In this document: one piece after another, positions 62,779-64,000 of the stretch
Layout: each line of letters starts with the position of its first letter
Numbering within the stretch: the stretch's first letter is position 1
NCBI RefSeq assembly: GCF_008795985.1
Contig: NZ_VMHP01000002.1
Span: forward strand, 930,001-994,000
Direction of reading: 5' to 3'
Source of the DNA: Marinobacter halotolerans
GTDB lineage: Bacteria; Pseudomonadota; Gammaproteobacteria; Pseudomonadales; Oleiphilaceae
Length of the DNA stretch: 64,000 nt
The notes under the pieces: model-generated
Told to the model about the DNA's origin: nothing
Seen by the model: the letters and a program-made list of their open reading frames with translations, nothing else
Database searches by the model: none
Program-made: the position numbers and the translations under genes

Positions 62779-64000
62779 CTAGACGTAGAAGTCCAGGTCC
62801 TCCTGAGCTTTCAGCAAGTCCCGCATCTTGATCGGATCGTCCCCGAAGAAGAACACAAGACCCCAGTGAGTACCGAAGGCTGACCGATCAGGAACGGTTT
62901 CTTCCGTCGGCGCCACCAGCTCGTGGGACTCGAAGTAGGGGTGGTCCACACATTCAGGCGGCATTTCCAGCTTGCTGACCACACGACGGCGAGGATAAAC
63001 ACCGAAGCAGCCTGCATAACCTTTCGCGCCCTCGACTTCTTTCGGGAAGAACGCAGCAACTTCCTCTTTTGTACTCTTCGGATCGAAAACAAGCATGGAC
63101 GCCTGATAAGCACTGAACCCGTAGGCTTTTTCAATCAGTTCGAAGGCTTTGAAGCCCGGTGGGCGATACGCTACCTCACCAAAGTACATCTCGCCGTCTG
63201 CGGTTACGAAGTACTCTGGGTGAATCAGGCCGAACTTGATATCGAAAGTCTTAATCAGCAGTTCGATCTGCTTGGTGATTGCATTCCTCCAGCTCTCAAG
63301 CTCCTTGGTTGCCGGCACAAATACCGAATAACCCAGAGTGACGTACTCGGAAATGTTGAGGAACTGGATCTTGCCATCGTGAATCCAGGCTTCGACCGCG
63401 AATTCCCAGCCACTCAGGTGGCTTTCCATCAGCAGGGGATATTCCTCATCCGGAATATGCTCGATTTCTTCCAGAGTCCGGATCATCCGGTGGCCCAGGC
63501 AGCCGGCCTTGTCGAACGCCTTGACGTGGATCGGGTCATCCGGGTCGCCGTCGAGTTTCAGCAGGGTCTGGTTGACGCGCTTCATAAAGCGGACGATGTC
63601 TTCTTTTTCGTGGGCTTCCTCAAAGATGCCTACACGAATGCCGCCAAGCTGGGCGCGGCGCTTCATCAGGGCCTTGTCGCGGAACAGAATGGACTGTCCA
63701 TACATGCGAGGGCTGTCCATAAGGACAGAGTTGATCGCACCGGACCATTCAACCGTCTCTTCAAAGAGCGGGATGGCAACATCAACGCCTTCTTCTTTCA
63801 GCCGTACGGCGATCTCCATCGAGCGATCGTTTAACCGGATAAAATCCCATGGAATGAACGGTATGTTGTTGGCGGTACAAAAATCTGCAGCCCACTCCGG
63901 CGCAACAACAATATAGCGACGGTCAAAGTTCTGTGCAGCCTTGATCGCATTGACGCTCCAGCCGAGCAGGGCGATGTAGCCTTTGTTCGGATCCTTCGGC
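62779..64000 (-). CDS. ATP-grasp domain protein, N-terminus outside the window
   Basis: The gene enters from the right edge and ends at 62779. The frame is open through the edge; translation there reads YIALLGWSVNAIKAA and ADFCTANNIPFIPWDFI, a pre-ATP-grasp-like Rossmann segment. At least 406 residues are visible; an internal ATG at 63819 is not the true start. The ATP-grasp part (about 250 residues) has KAFDKAGCLGHRM and a C-terminal FGEVAYRPPG motif, similar to the metal-binding end of carboxylate-amine ligases. The product should ligate a carboxylate to an amine or thiol using ATP; the substrate is unknown. Confidence 0.8.
   Translation of the reverse strand, partial: PKDPNKGYIALLGWSVNAIKAAQNFDRRYIVVAPEWAADFCTANNIPFIPWDFIRLNDRSMEIAVRLKEEGVDVAIPLFEETVEWSGAINSVLMDSPRMYGQSILFRDKALMKRRAQLGGIRVGIFEEAHEKEDIVRFMKRVNQTLLKLDGDPDDPIHVKAFDKAGCLGHRMIRTLEEIEHIPDEEYPLLMESHLSGWEFAVEAWIHDGKIQFLNISEYVTLGYSVFVPATKELESWRNAITKQIELLIKTFDIKFGLIHPEYFVTADGEMYFGEVAYRPPGFKAFELIEKAYGFSAYQASMLVFDPKSTKEEVAAFFPKEVEGAKGYAGCFGVYPRRRVVSKLEMPPECVDHPYFESHELVAPTEETVPDRSAFGTHWGLVFFFGDDPIKMRDLLKAQEDLDFYV

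Noticed and set aside
62779..63819. Complete 346-residue ATP-grasp gene starting at 63819
   Set aside because: The frame remains open and protein-like through the right edge, so this ATG is internal.
1..64000. CRISPR array, insertion sequences or rRNA genes
   Set aside because: No regularly spaced repeats, transposase genes or rRNA sequence were seen on either strand.

Overview
The window looks like chromosomal DNA of a marine gammaproteobacterium close to Marinobacter. This rests on GC-rich coding sequence, Pseudomonas-like proteins (an ETF-quinone oxidoreductase with a Pseudomonas-type N-terminus, a SixA next to GpsA, an RssB/STAS pair), a granule-associated (phasin-like) protein, and dense operons with many GTG and TTG starts. 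The genus is an inference. I see no prophage, insertion sequence, CRISPR array or rRNA; there is one tRNA, tRNA-Leu(UAA).

Layout. 1-4.8 kb: a signalling pair (receiver-PP2C phosphatase plus STAS protein), then gpsA, sixA, a DUF1285 gene and an FKBP-type isomerase. 4.8-9.6 kb: a YqjD/YqjE-like envelope pair, then the divergent electron-transfer flavoprotein locus (ETF-QO leftward, etfBA rightward) around a perfect 20-bp palindrome that resembles a PsrA operator. 9.6-12.2 kb: unknown membrane proteins and a saccharopine-dehydrogenase-like enzyme. 12.2-18 kb: a leftward cydABDC operon for a bd-type (probably cyanide-insensitive class) quinol oxidase and its CydDC exporter. 18-27 kb: a methyltransferase, tRNA-Leu, a large GGDEF-EAL membrane protein, an EamA transporter, a patatin, a DUF192 lipoprotein and a YadGH-like ABC exporter. 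27-35.4 kb: a selenium module. 35.4-43.2 kb: PilZ-like protein, GNAT-nitrilase fusion, an orphan binding protein, a hotdog protein, recQ, an acyltransferase and a carboxylesterase. 43.2-57.5 kb: glycogen metabolism on both strands. 57.5-64 kb: TrkH, AcpH, DUF1127-like protein, LysR, GNAT, a deacetylase-like hydrolase and a truncated ATP-grasp gene.

Two regions form clear systems. In the selenium module, a three-gene ABC importer of the phosphonate/selenate type faces a SenB-like selenosugar synthase gene, which runs tail to tail into a gene fusing a FAD oxidoreductase to SelD. Together they predict uptake of a selenium oxyanion, activation to selenophosphate and transfer to a sugar. The expected third partner, the EgtB-like SenA, is not in the window, so the end product is open. 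In the glycogen region, glgB-glgA-glgP run leftward and glgC-GH57-malQ-PilZ-SDR-glgP run rightward from one divergent promoter region. This gives ADP-glucose synthesis, chain growth, branching, two distinct phosphorylases, a disproportionating enzyme and a possible c-di-GMP input. The SDR in this operon appears to have lost about 50 residues in frame.

Start sites were chosen from ribosome binding sites and family N-termini, and often differ from the longest reading frame.
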